Source of the DNA: CAZXPG01 sp964643145
GTDB lineage: Bacteria > Pseudomonadota > Alphaproteobacteria > Rickettsiales > Arcanibacteraceae
Direction of reading: 5' to 3'
Length of the DNA: 43,747 nucleotides
Assembly (NCBI GenBank): GCA_964643145.1
Contig: CAZXPG010000009.1
Span: 1 to 43,747 of the forward strand
Shown here: positions 23,668 to 32,391 of the stretch, one piece after another
Position numbering within the stretch: position 1 is the stretch's first letter
Layout of the letters: every line of letters begins with the position of its first letter
Position numbers and translations under genes: made by a program
The notes under the pieces: model-generated
What the model was told of the DNA's origin: nothing
The model's database searches: none
Seen by the model: only the letters and a program-made list of their open reading frames with translations

Positions 23668-25068
23668 CATATGGATAGCGCGGCCTTCAACAGCCAGGGC
23701 TGCCTCCTTCACGGCTTCATTCAGTGTAGGGTGCGCGTGGCAGGTGCGGGCAATATCCTCAGAGGAAGCACCATATTCTAAGGCAAGCACGGCTTCAGCA
23801 ATCAGCGTACCCGCATCAGGGCCAATGATATGCACACCCAGCACCCGATCGGTACGGCTACAGGCCAGGATTTTCACTAAGCCTTCCGTATCCCCCACAG
23901 CACGCGCACGGCTGTTAGCCAGGAAGGGGAATTTGCCTGTTTTATAGGAAATACCAGCATGCTTCAGCTCTTCCTCTGTTTTACCAACAGTCGCCACTTC
24001 TGGCCAGGTATAGACCACACCAGGGATCGCATCGTAATTGACATGGCCAGACTGGCCTGCAATATTTTCTACCACTGCCACACCTTCTTCCTCAGCTTTA
24101 TGAGCAAGCATCGGGCCTGCAATCACGTCGCCAATCGCGTAAATGCCTTTCACGCTGGTTTCAAAATGAGCATTCACGTCAATACGACCACGACTATCGC
24201 ATTTCACACCGACATTTTCCAGCCCAAGCTTCTCAGTATGGGGTTTACGGCCAATAGATACCAGCACGATATCGGCAGTAACTGTTTCTTTCTCACCACC
24301 TTTAGACGGCTCTAGCGTCAGTTCCACCCCATTCTCACCTGTGGTGGCAGCGGTGACTTTGGTGCCTAAACGGAACTTCATGCCCTGTTTTTCTAGCGTC
24401 TTATGTAGCTGGCGAGCAATTTCTGCATCCATTGCTGGCACGATGGTATCAAGAAACTCCACTACGGTCACTTCCGCGCCTAAGCGTCGCCATACCGACC
24501 CCATCTCCAGGCCAATATACCCACCACCAATCACAATCATCTTTTTCGGCACAGATTGCAGGGAAAGCGCACCGGTAGAAGAAACAATCTGCTTTTCATC
24601 AATAGTCACGCCTGGCAATGGCATAACGTCGGAACCCGTAGCGATAATGATGTTTTTAGCTTTCAGCGTTGCAGCATTCTCGCCTTCCACCTTCACTTCA
24701 CCAGGAGCAGTGATAGTGCCAAGCCCTTTGAAATAGGCCACTTTGTTCTTCTTGAACAAGCCTTCAATGCCCTTGCACAAATCTTCCACCACCTTGTCTT
24801 TGCGTTTCAGCATGGCAGCAAGGTCAACAGAGACACCCTCACATTTCACCCCATGCTTGGCGGCGTTATGAGAGATTTCTTCATATATTTCAGAGGATTG
24901 CAGCAAAGCCTTAGACGGAATACAGCCCACATTCAGGCAGGTGCCACCCAGGGTGCCACGTTTTTCTACACAGGCAGTTTTCAGGCCAAGCTGCGCCGCA
25001 CGAATAGCTGCCACATAGCCGCCAGGGCCACCACCAATTACTACCACATCAAACGGATTCTCGCTCAT
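23665..25068 (-). CDS. lpdA: Dihydrolipoyl dehydrogenase (E3)
   Basis: This 467-residue flavoprotein reoxidises dihydrolipoamide for the 2-oxoglutarate dehydrogenase complex. The FAD-binding GGGPGG motif lies near residues 12-17, the redox disulfide is C44/C49 in GGTCLNVGCIPSK, and the NAD-binding motif is GGGYIGLE. The active-site HAHPTLNE is near the C-terminus. It follows sucB by 13 nt. The stop codon falls inside a heptad hairpin. Confidence 0.97.
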   Translation of the reverse strand: MSENPFDVVVIGGGPGGYVAAIRAAQLGLKTACVEKRGTLGGTCLNVGCIPSKALLQSSEIYEEISHNAAKHGVKCEGVSVDLAAMLKRKDKVVEDLCKGIEGLFKKNKVAYFKGLGTITAPGEVKVEGENAATLKAKNIIIATGSDVMPLPGVTIDEKQIVSSTGALSLQSVPKKMIVIGGGYIGLEMGSVWRRLGAEVTVVEFLDTIVPAMDAEIARQLHKTLEKQGMKFRLGTKVTAATTGENGVELTLEPSKGGEKETVTADIVLVSIGRKPHTEKLGLENVGVKCDSRGRIDVNAHFETSVKGIYAIGDVIAGPMLAHKAEEEGVAVVENIAGQSGHVNYDAIPGVVYTWPEVATVGKTEEELKHAGISYKTGKFPFLANSRARAVGDTEGLVKILACSRTDRVLGVHIIGPDAGTLIAEAVLALEYGASSEDIARTCHAHPTLNEAVKEAALAVEGRAIHM

Positions 25069-25081
25069 AGGTTAGCTCCTT

Positions 25082-26263
25082 TTACAAATCAAACAGCAGG
25101 CGTTCTGGGGCTTCAATACATTCTTTCACCCGCACCAGGAAGGTTACGGCCTCTTTGCCATCAATCAAACGGTGGTCGTAAGAGAGTGCCAGATACATCA
25201 TCGGACGGATTTCTACTTTACCATTAATGGCTACTGGGCGTTCCTGGGTTTTATGCATGCCCATAATCGCCGATTGTGGCGGGTTGATAATTGGGGTAGA
25301 CATCAGCGAACCATACACGCCACCATTGGAAATAGTGAATGTACCACCGCTTAAATCTGCCATGGAAAGCTTGCCATCACGAGCTTTCTTACCTAAACCG
25401 CCAATGGTCTTCTCAACACCGGCAAAAGACAGCCTGTCAGCATCACGCACCACTGGCACTACCAGCCCTTGTTCCGTACCAACAGCCACACCAATATCAT
25501 AGTAGTTTTTATAGATGATATCATCGCCATCAATTTCTGCATTGACCGTAGGGATTTCTTTCAGTGCAGCAATAGCGGCTTTCACGAAGAACGACATAAA
25601 GCCCAGCTTTACACCGTGTTTTTTCTCAAACACATCTTTATACTGGTTGCGCAAGGCGATAATACCGCTCATATCCACTTCATTGAAGGTGGTAAGCATA
25701 GCAGCAGTGTTCTGGGATTCTTTCAGGCGTTCAGCAATGCGCTTACGCAGGCGTGACATACGCACGCGTTCCTCTGGCTTGGCTGAAGAAGCAGCTTCCG
25801 CACTCGCTGTTGCTACCGCACCGCCTTTATTCAGCACATCCAGCACATCACCCTTGGTGATACGGCCATCTTTGCCGGTGCCAGGGATGGTTTCTGGATT
25901 CAGGTTGTTTTCGGTGGTAATTTTACGCACCGCCGGGGAAAGCGGATGGGCATCTTTAGCCACTGGAGCTTGTGCTGCTTCTGCCGCCGCCTTAGGGGCC
26001 TCTGCCGGTTTTGCGGCTGGAGTTGCGCCTTCGTTGATAGTGCCAAGCACAGCACCAACGCTCACCACCTCGCCTTCTTTGGCAATAATGGAGCCCAGCG
26101 TACCGCTGCTGGCGGCATTTACTTCCATCGTCACTTTATCGGTTTCAAGCTCAACCAGCAACTCGTCTTCTTTTACAGCATCACCTTCTTTCTTGAACCA
26201 TTTGGCAATGGTTGCCTCAGTTACCGATTCGCCCAAAGGGGGAACTTTAATATCAACAGTCAT
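25082..26263 (-). CDS. sucB: 2-oxoglutarate dehydrogenase E2 (succinyltransferase)
   Basis: This 393-residue protein is the E2 core that transfers succinyl groups to CoA. One lipoyl domain carries K43 in ETDKVTMEV. An Ala/Pro/Lys-rich linker leads to a peripheral-subunit-binding domain (HPLSPAVRKI, about 106-145). The catalytic domain ends with YDHRLIDGKEA, in which H364 and D368 are catalytic. It is 31 nt after sucA and 13 nt before lpdA, so the three E-components form one unit. Confidence 0.97.
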   Translation of the reverse strand: MTVDIKVPPLGESVTEATIAKWFKKEGDAVKEDELLVELETDKVTMEVNAASSGTLGSIIAKEGEVVSVGAVLGTINEGATPAAKPAEAPKAAAEAAQAPVAKDAHPLSPAVRKITTENNLNPETIPGTGKDGRITKGDVLDVLNKGGAVATASAEAASSAKPEERVRMSRLRKRIAERLKESQNTAAMLTTFNEVDMSGIIALRNQYKDVFEKKHGVKLGFMSFFVKAAIAALKEIPTVNAEIDGDDIIYKNYYDIGVAVGTEQGLVVPVVRDADRLSFAGVEKTIGGLGKKARDGKLSMADLSGGTFTISNGGVYGSLMSTPIINPPQSAIMGMHKTQERPVAINGKVEIRPMMYLALSYDHRLIDGKEAVTFLVRVKECIEAPERLLFDL

Positions 26264-26294
26264 TTTTGCACCTATTATTGTTAGTTTTCGCCTA

Positions 26295-29141
26295 TTACTT
26301 TAATGCCGCATCCACCAATGCTGCTTGTTCTTTATTATGGATCCGTAAATATCCTGCTGCCGGAGAAGCGGCATTCGGCCTGCCTGTATAATAGGGCCGT
26401 TTGGCTGCCACATCAAGATCGGCAAGCACCTCCTCAATCCGTTCATTCACGAAGAACCAGCCCCCCATATTTTTTGGCTCTTCCTGGCACCACACCACCT
26501 CGGCGTTGGTATAGCGAGAAAGTTCCTGCGCCAGCTCGTCTTTCGGGAAAGGATAAAGCTGCTCCATACGCAGTAACGCGACATCGTTAATACCACGTTT
26601 CTCACGCGCCTCCAAGAGGTCATAATAGACTTTACCGCTGGAAATCACCACACGGCGCACCGTGTCATCGGCAACCAGCCCTGTTGTTTCTGGGATAAGC
26701 CGCTTGAAACTGGTGCCTTCCGCCATATCCGCCAGCGTCGAGAATTTGCTTCGGAGCAGCGATTTTGGCGTGGCAATAATCAGAGGCTTGCGGTATTTCC
26801 GTACAATCTGACGGCGCAACACGTGGAAATAGGAGGCAGGAGTCGTGCAATTCACCACCTGCATATTGTCTTCGGCACAGAGTTGCAGGTAGCGCTCAAT
26901 ACGGCAAGAACTATGTTCTGGCCCCTGGCCTTCATAGCCATGCGGCAACAGCATCACCAGCCCACTCATACGCAGCCACTTAATTTCAGCGGAAGAGATA
27001 AACTGGTCAATAATCACCTGCGCACCATTGGAGAAATCGCCAAACTGCGCTTCCCACAAGGTGAGCCCCTGCGGTTCAGCCAGGCTATAGCCATATTCAA
27101 ACCCAAGCACAGCAAATTCCGACAGGTTACTGTCGATCACTTCAAAATGCGCCTGGTTTTCAGCCAGGTGGTTAAGGGGAAGGTAACGCCCATCGGTCTC
27201 CTGGTCTACCAGCACGGCATGACGATGAGAGAAGGTGCCACGGCCACAATCCTGGCCGCTCAACCTTACCGGGCTGCCTTCTGCAAGCAGCGAGCCAAAA
27301 GCCAACGCTTCCGCCGTAGCCCAGTCAATGCCTTCGCCCGTATCAATCATTTTGCGTTTAGCATCCAGCTGGCGAGCTACTTTACTGTTCAGATGGAACG
27401 AGGTGGGTTTTGCAGAGAGCACCTGCCCAATCTGCTTGAGCGTAGCAAGCGGCACACCGGTTATTTCCTGCACGGGCACACCTTCTTGCGGTTTCTCAAA
27501 ACCACTCCATTTGCCTTCCAGCCAGTCTGCCTTATTCGGCTTGTAGCGTTGCGCCTCTTCCAGTTGCGTATCCAGGAAGGCACGGAAATTGGCCTTCATG
27601 CTGTCGAGCTCTTCGGCGGTCAGCACACCTTCAGCAATTAACTGGTCGGAATAGACGTTAACAGCCGTGGGATGTTCAGCAATCTGCTTATACATCAACG
27701 GCTGTGTGAACATCGGTTCATCGGTTTCGTTATGGCCGTGCAGACGGAAGCAAATCACGTCAATCACCACATCTTTCTTAAATTTCTGGCGGAACTCCGC
27801 TGCAATACGGCTGGCATGTACCACTGCTTCCGGGTCATCACCATTAATATGGAAAATCGGGGCCTCCACCATTTTCGCTACCTCCGTTGGGTAACGGGAA
27901 GCGCGAGCATTTTTGGGGCTGGTAGTGAAGCCAATCTGGTTATTCACAATAATATGCACAGTGCCGCCGGTACGATAGCCTGCCAGATCACTGAGAGACA
28001 AGGTTTCTGCCACAATACCCTGCCCAGCAAAAGCAGCATCACCATGTAGCAACAGCCCCATCACCTGTTGACGTTCCGTATCGTGCATTTGCCCTTGCTT
28101 AGCGCGCACCTTGCCTGCTACTACCGGGTTCACCGCCTCTAAGTGTGAAGGGTTGGCGGTTAAAGACAGATGCACCATATGACCAGGAATCACCTCACGG
28201 TCAGACGAGGTGCCCAGATGATATTTTACATCACCAGAAATATTCAAATCTTCCGGGTGCGCCAAATTGCCCTGGAATTCAGACAGCATAGCATAATAGG
28301 GCTTACCCATCACTTTAGTGAGCATGTTCAGGCGGCCACGGTGCGGCATCCCTAAAATCACTTCTTTCACACCACGTGTGGCGGCAGTTTTAATCACCGT
28401 ATCCACAGACGTAATGGCGTTTTCGCCGCCTTCTACCGAAAAGCGCTTGCTGCCAGGAAATTTGACATGTAGGAATTGCTCAAACAATTCTACTTCAATG
28501 ATATTCTGTAAGATTTCCTTCTTCTGCCCAGCAGTAAATGGAGGCTTAGTGCGTAAATTCTCAATTTCCGCCTGCAACCATTCCCGTTGTTCCAACGGCT
28601 GGATATGCATGAACTCCACACCGATATGCTGGCAGTATATCTGCCGCAATAGCGCAATTAACTCACGTAATGTGGCGGTTTCAACACCTTCCACTTCACC
28701 GGCAATGGCGATAGGCCGATCCATATCGGTTTCAGTAAAGCCATAAAAAGCCGGATCAAGATGCACGTCTTTTTCCGTTTTGTGCACCTCAATCCCCAAC
28801 GGGTCGAGGTTTGCCAGGAAATGGCCACGCGTGCGGTAGCCGTTAATCAGCATATGCGCCCGTACGGAATCGGAACTTTCATCCGGCTGCTGGCTGGCAG
28901 CACTTTTGGCCGCCGCTTTAGCTTTAGCCAGTGCTTCCGGGTCAACATAGCCAACAATGGCAGGGGTGCGTGGCGCCCAAGAGGCCGCAGGAAGCGCGCT
29001 TGCCCGAGGAAGGCTTGCAAAATAATCCTGCCAGCTTGGGTCTACTACATCCGGGTTTTCGAGATAAAGCTGATAAAGTTCTTCGATGAATGTGCTGTTG
29101 GCACCAAAAAGGAAACTAGTGGAGTTAAGTGGAGTTGACAT
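26295..29141 (-). CDS. sucA: 2-oxoglutarate dehydrogenase E1
   Basis: This 948-residue thiamine-diphosphate enzyme decarboxylates 2-oxoglutarate and succinylates the E2 lipoyl group. It begins with the FLFGANSTFIEELYQLYLENPDVVD motif that anchors E1 to E2. The HRGRLN and GDAAFAGQG segments of the ThDP domain and NNQIGFTTSP are present, as is the C-terminal transketolase-like part with EEPKNMGGW. The length is usual. The ribosome site before the ATG is weak. A heptad hairpin separates it from sucD upstream. Confidence 0.97.
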   Translation of the reverse strand: MSTPLNSTSFLFGANSTFIEELYQLYLENPDVVDPSWQDYFASLPRASALPAASWAPRTPAIVGYVDPEALAKAKAAAKSAASQQPDESSDSVRAHMLINGYRTRGHFLANLDPLGIEVHKTEKDVHLDPAFYGFTETDMDRPIAIAGEVEGVETATLRELIALLRQIYCQHIGVEFMHIQPLEQREWLQAEIENLRTKPPFTAGQKKEILQNIIEVELFEQFLHVKFPGSKRFSVEGGENAITSVDTVIKTAATRGVKEVILGMPHRGRLNMLTKVMGKPYYAMLSEFQGNLAHPEDLNISGDVKYHLGTSSDREVIPGHMVHLSLTANPSHLEAVNPVVAGKVRAKQGQMHDTERQQVMGLLLHGDAAFAGQGIVAETLSLSDLAGYRTGGTVHIIVNNQIGFTTSPKNARASRYPTEVAKMVEAPIFHINGDDPEAVVHASRIAAEFRQKFKKDVVIDVICFRLHGHNETDEPMFTQPLMYKQIAEHPTAVNVYSDQLIAEGVLTAEELDSMKANFRAFLDTQLEEAQRYKPNKADWLEGKWSGFEKPQEGVPVQEITGVPLATLKQIGQVLSAKPTSFHLNSKVARQLDAKRKMIDTGEGIDWATAEALAFGSLLAEGSPVRLSGQDCGRGTFSHRHAVLVDQETDGRYLPLNHLAENQAHFEVIDSNLSEFAVLGFEYGYSLAEPQGLTLWEAQFGDFSNGAQVIIDQFISSAEIKWLRMSGLVMLLPHGYEGQGPEHSSCRIERYLQLCAEDNMQVVNCTTPASYFHVLRRQIVRKYRKPLIIATPKSLLRSKFSTLADMAEGTSFKRLIPETTGLVADDTVRRVVISSGKVYYDLLEAREKRGINDVALLRMEQLYPFPKDELAQELSRYTNAEVVWCQEEPKNMGGWFFVNERIEEVLADLDVAAKRPYYTGRPNAASPAAGYLRIHNKEQAALVDAALK

Positions 29142-29160
29142 GGTATTTCTAGACCTGACA

Positions 29161-29251
29161 TTAGATGTCAGCTATTAGACGTTAGATGTTAGATGTTAGA
29201 TATTAGAACGAATACGCATCTAACATCTAACATCTACAATCTACAATCTAC
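29161..29251. repeat. Heptad array and hairpin B, between sucA and sucD
   Basis: Seven in-phase 7-bp units (type TTAGATG) run from 29161 to 29209. A perfect 19-bp stem pairs 29183-29201 with 29218-29236 around a 16-nt loop. The right side is itself a heptad run of CATCTAA and AATCTAC units from 29217 to 29251, ending just before the sucD stop codon. Confidence 0.85.
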
Positions 29252-29254
29252 TAG

Positions 29255-30127
29255 CTAAGACAATAGTTGCAGCATGGTTTTTCCTAAATCAGCCGGAGAA
29301 GCAGCAACGGCAATACCGGCACTTTTCATAGCTTCAATTTTATCTTCCGCACCGCCTTTACCGCCGGAAATAATGGCACCAGCATGGCCCATACGTTTAC
29401 CTGGAGGAGCCGTACGGCCTGCAATAAAGCCTACTGTTGGTTTCTTTATCGGGGAAGATTTCAGGAATTGTGCCGCATCTTCTTCAGCATTACCACCAAT
29501 TTCCCCAATCATCACAATAGCTTCAGTTTCAGGATCGGCCAGGAACATTTCCAGGCAATCGACAAAGTTAGTGCCATTGATAGGGTCGCCACCGATACCG
29601 ATACAGGTAGATTGGCCAAGCCCCACGGCGGTTGTCTGTGCCACGGCTTCATAGGTCAAAGTGCCAGAACGGGAGACAATCCCAATCTTGCCGCGTTTAT
29701 GGATATAGCCAGGCATAATCCCGATTTTACATTCACCAGGAGTAATAACACCTGGGCAGTTTGGACCAACCAAGCGGGTTTTGCTGCCTTGCAGGGCACG
29801 CTTCACGCGCATCATATCCAGCACCGGAATCCCTTCCGTGATACAGATCACCAGCGGCAGCTCCGCATCAACCGCTTCCAGGATAGCATCAGCTGCAAAA
29901 GGCGGTGGCACATAAATCACCGAGGCATTGGCTTCTGTTACATGCACTGCTTCTGCCACCGTATTAAACACCGGCAAACCGATATGGGTTGTGCCACCTT
30001 TCCCTGGGGTGACACCCCCTACCATTTTTGTGCCATAGGCTACAGCCTGTTCGGAATGGAACGTACCTTGCGCGCCAGTAAAGCCCTGGCAGATGACTTT
30101 CGTGTTTGCGTTAACCAGAACCGCCAT
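29255..30127 (-). CDS. sucD: Succinyl-CoA synthetase alpha subunit
   Basis: This 290-residue subunit binds CoA and carries the phosphohistidine of succinyl-CoA synthetase. The phosphorylated residue is H248 in GKRMGHAGAI. The CoA-binding N-terminal region FTGAQGTFHSEQA is intact. Its ATG overlaps the last base of sucC, so the two subunits are coupled. It is followed by the largest heptad hairpin. Confidence 0.98.
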   Translation of the reverse strand: MAVLVNANTKVICQGFTGAQGTFHSEQAVAYGTKMVGGVTPGKGGTTHIGLPVFNTVAEAVHVTEANASVIYVPPPFAADAILEAVDAELPLVICITEGIPVLDMMRVKRALQGSKTRLVGPNCPGVITPGECKIGIMPGYIHKRGKIGIVSRSGTLTYEAVAQTTAVGLGQSTCIGIGGDPINGTNFVDCLEMFLADPETEAIVMIGEIGGNAEEDAAQFLKSSPIKKPTVGFIAGRTAPPGKRMGHAGAIISGGKGGAEDKIEAMKSAGIAVAASPADLGKTMLQLLS

Positions 30128-31299
30128 TATGCTATCTCCTTTTGGGTTGCTTCTACAATTTTTGCTGCTGCCTGGCTTAGGTCGGAAGCAGAAACAATAG
30201 GCAGACCGGAATTATTCAACAACTCCCGGCCAAGATCAACGTTGGTGCCTTCCAAACGCACCACCAGCGGCACGTTCAACCCCACTTCCTTTGCGGCTGC
30301 AATCACGCCTTCGGCAATAATATCACAGCGCATAATACCACCGAAAATATTCACTAGAATCCCTTTCACATTCGGGTCAGAGAGAATAATCTTGAAGGCT
30401 TCCGTCACTTTCGCACGATTAGCACCGCCTCCCACATCGAGGAAGTTGGCAGGCTCACCACCATGCAATTTGATGATGTCCATCGTGGCCATTGCCAGCC
30501 CAGCACCATTCACCATACAGCCAATGTTGCCGTCCATTTTCACATAGCTCAGGCCAAACAGGGAGGCGCGGCGTTCCAAAGGCTCTTCTTCATCTTCATC
30601 GCGCATCTCTTCCACTTTTTTCTGGCGGAACAGGGCATTATCATCGAAATTGAATTTTGCATCGAGCGCAATTAAATCGCCACCTTTAGTCAGCACCAGC
30701 GGGTTGATTTCCAACTGGCTGGCATCAGTATCAACAAACGCTTTATAGAGTGCCAGGGCAAACTGGGTGAATTTTTTCACCTGCTCGCCCTCAAACCCCA
30801 GGCCATAGGCCATTTTACGGGCATGAAACGACTGAATGCCTGTCGCTGGATCAACCGATACTTTAATGATTTTCTCAGGTGTTTCCGCTGCTACTTCCTC
30901 AATTTCCACACCACCCTCGGTTGAAGCCATAAAGGTGATAGTGCTGGTCTGACGATCAACCACCAGCCCTAAATAATATTCTTTCGCGATATCGGAACCT
31001 TCTTCAACATAGACACGGCGTACCACCTGGCCTTCTGGGCCGGTCTGGTGTGTCACAAGCGTCATGCCAAGCATATCACGCGCTTTATCACGCACTTCCG
31101 CGACGCTCTTCACTACCTTTACACCACCTGCTTTACCACGGCCACCGGCATGAATCTGGGCTTTCACCACCAGTACGGGGCTTTTTAATTCCTGTGCAGC
31201 TACTTCTGCTTCTTTAACGCTGTAAGCCACCACACCGCGTGGAACAGGTACGCCGTAAGACCTCAGCACCTCTTTTGCTTGATATTCATGGATATTCAT
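30127..31299 (-). CDS. sucC: Succinyl-CoA synthetase beta subunit
   Basis: This 390-residue ATP-grasp subunit binds the nucleotide and succinate. The N-terminal MNIHEYQAKEVLRSYGVPVP, the HAGGRGKAGGV loop and the C-terminal NIFGGIMRCD segment are family markers. It overlaps sucD by one base. Upstream, a 136-nt gap with the third heptad hairpin separates it from mdh. Confidence 0.98.
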   Translation of the reverse strand: MNIHEYQAKEVLRSYGVPVPRGVVAYSVKEAEVAAQELKSPVLVVKAQIHAGGRGKAGGVKVVKSVAEVRDKARDMLGMTLVTHQTGPEGQVVRRVYVEEGSDIAKEYYLGLVVDRQTSTITFMASTEGGVEIEEVAAETPEKIIKVSVDPATGIQSFHARKMAYGLGFEGEQVKKFTQFALALYKAFVDTDASQLEINPLVLTKGGDLIALDAKFNFDDNALFRQKKVEEMRDEDEEEPLERRASLFGLSYVKMDGNIGCMVNGAGLAMATMDIIKLHGGEPANFLDVGGGANRAKVTEAFKIILSDPNVKGILVNIFGGIMRCDIIAEGVIAAAKEVGLNVPLVVRLEGTNVDLGRELLNNSGLPIVSASDLSQAAAKIVEATQKEIA

Positions 31300-31370
31300 A
31301 ACATTTCTCGTTGTTGTTTTATAATTAATGGCACAAAAACGGCTGCCACCATAGCACCCTGCACTGAAAG

Positions 31371-31424
31371 AGTCTAGAGTCTAGCGTCTGAAGTCTGGGT
31401 TTTTTTCATATACCAGACTTCAGA
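31371..31424. repeat. Heptad array and hairpin C, between sucC and mdh
   Basis: Four in-phase 7-bp units (AGTCTAG, AGTCTAG, CGTCTGA, AGTCTGG) lie at 31371-31398. The last part (31387-31398) pairs perfectly over 12 bp with 31413-31424, around a loop holding seven T. The unit sequence differs from copies A and B, but the 7-bp period and hairpin form are the same. Confidence 0.7.
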
Positions 31425-31435
31425 TACCATCACCC

Positions 31436-32383
31436 CTATAACGTTATCGTTGCAATCAGTTTTTTCACCGCATCTACCGAGTGATGCAAGGCTGCCTGCT
31501 CGTCACTATTTAGCTCTATTTCCACCACGCGCTCCACACCAGATGCACCAATTACCACCGGCACACCGACAAATACGCCATCTATACCATAGGCATTATC
31601 GACATAGGCTGCACAAGGTAGAATACGCTTTTTATCTTTAAGATAGGATTCGGCCATTTCAATGGCCGCAGCGGCTGGCGCATAAAACGCTGAGCCGGTT
31701 TTCAGCAGCCCCACAATTTCTGCGCCACCATCGCGGGTGCGCTGTACAATAGCGTCAATCTTCTCCTGGGTAGACCAGCCCATTTTCACCAGGTCTGGCA
31801 CCGGAATCCCCGCAACCGTAGAATAGCGGACAAGCGGCACCATTGTATCGCCATGACCACCCAGCACAAAGGCGGTTACATCTTCTACCGACACGCCAAA
31901 TTCCTCAGACAGGAAGAAACGGAAACGGGCAGAATCCAGCACGCCAGCCATTCCTACCACTTTATTCTCAGGCAGGCCACTTACTTCCCGCATCACCCAT
32001 ACCATCGCATCGAGCGGGTTGGTCACTACAATCACAAACGCATCAGGCGCATAGGTTTTAATGCCCGTTGCTACCGATTTAATCACCGCCGCATTGGTTG
32101 CAACCAGATCGTCACGGCTCATACCAGGTTTACGTGGCACACCGGCGGTCACAATAATAACATCCGCCCCGCTAATGTCGGCATAATCATTGGTATAGCT
32201 GATGGTAGCATTACAGTGCTCAATAGCCAGGCTCTGGGAAATATCCAGTGATTTGCCATGCGGCAAGTCGGCTGACAGGTCAAACAATACCACATCGCCC
32301 AGCTCTTTTAAGCCAACCAGATGGGCCAACGTCCCGCCAATATTACCGCTTCCGATAAGTGCTATTTTCTTACGTTTGTGCAT
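31436..32383 (-). CDS. mdh: Malate dehydrogenase
   Basis: This 315-residue NAD-dependent enzyme is of the lactate-dehydrogenase-like malate dehydrogenase type used by alphaproteobacteria. The NAD-binding GSGNIGGTLAH motif starts at residue 11. Substrate-binding R84 and R90 (VPRKPGMSR), D150 and catalytic H177 (GGHGDTMVP) are all present. The ATG at 32383 has GAGG about 7 nt upstream. A TTG 12 nt earlier is less likely. The start lies 8 nt after the rho stop, so mdh is probably read from the rho promoter as well. Confidence 0.97.
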   Translation of the reverse strand: MHKRKKIALIGSGNIGGTLAHLVGLKELGDVVLFDLSADLPHGKSLDISQSLAIEHCNATISYTNDYADISGADVIIVTAGVPRKPGMSRDDLVATNAAVIKSVATGIKTYAPDAFVIVVTNPLDAMVWVMREVSGLPENKVVGMAGVLDSARFRFFLSEEFGVSVEDVTAFVLGGHGDTMVPLVRYSTVAGIPVPDLVKMGWSTQEKIDAIVQRTRDGGAEIVGLLKTGSAFYAPAAAAIEMAESYLKDKKRILPCAAYVDNAYGIDGVFVGVPVVIGASGVERVVEIELNSDEQAALHHSVDAVKKLIATITL

Positions 32384-32391
32384 AAGTGTCC

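Noticed and set aside
26823..27641. Plus-strand frame of 272 codons over sucA
   Set aside because: It is antisense to a recognised gene and shows no domain.
29384..30547. Plus-strand frame of 387 codons over sucD and sucC
   Set aside because: It is antisense to both genes and its sequence is low-complexity His/Arg-rich, as expected for the complement of these genes.
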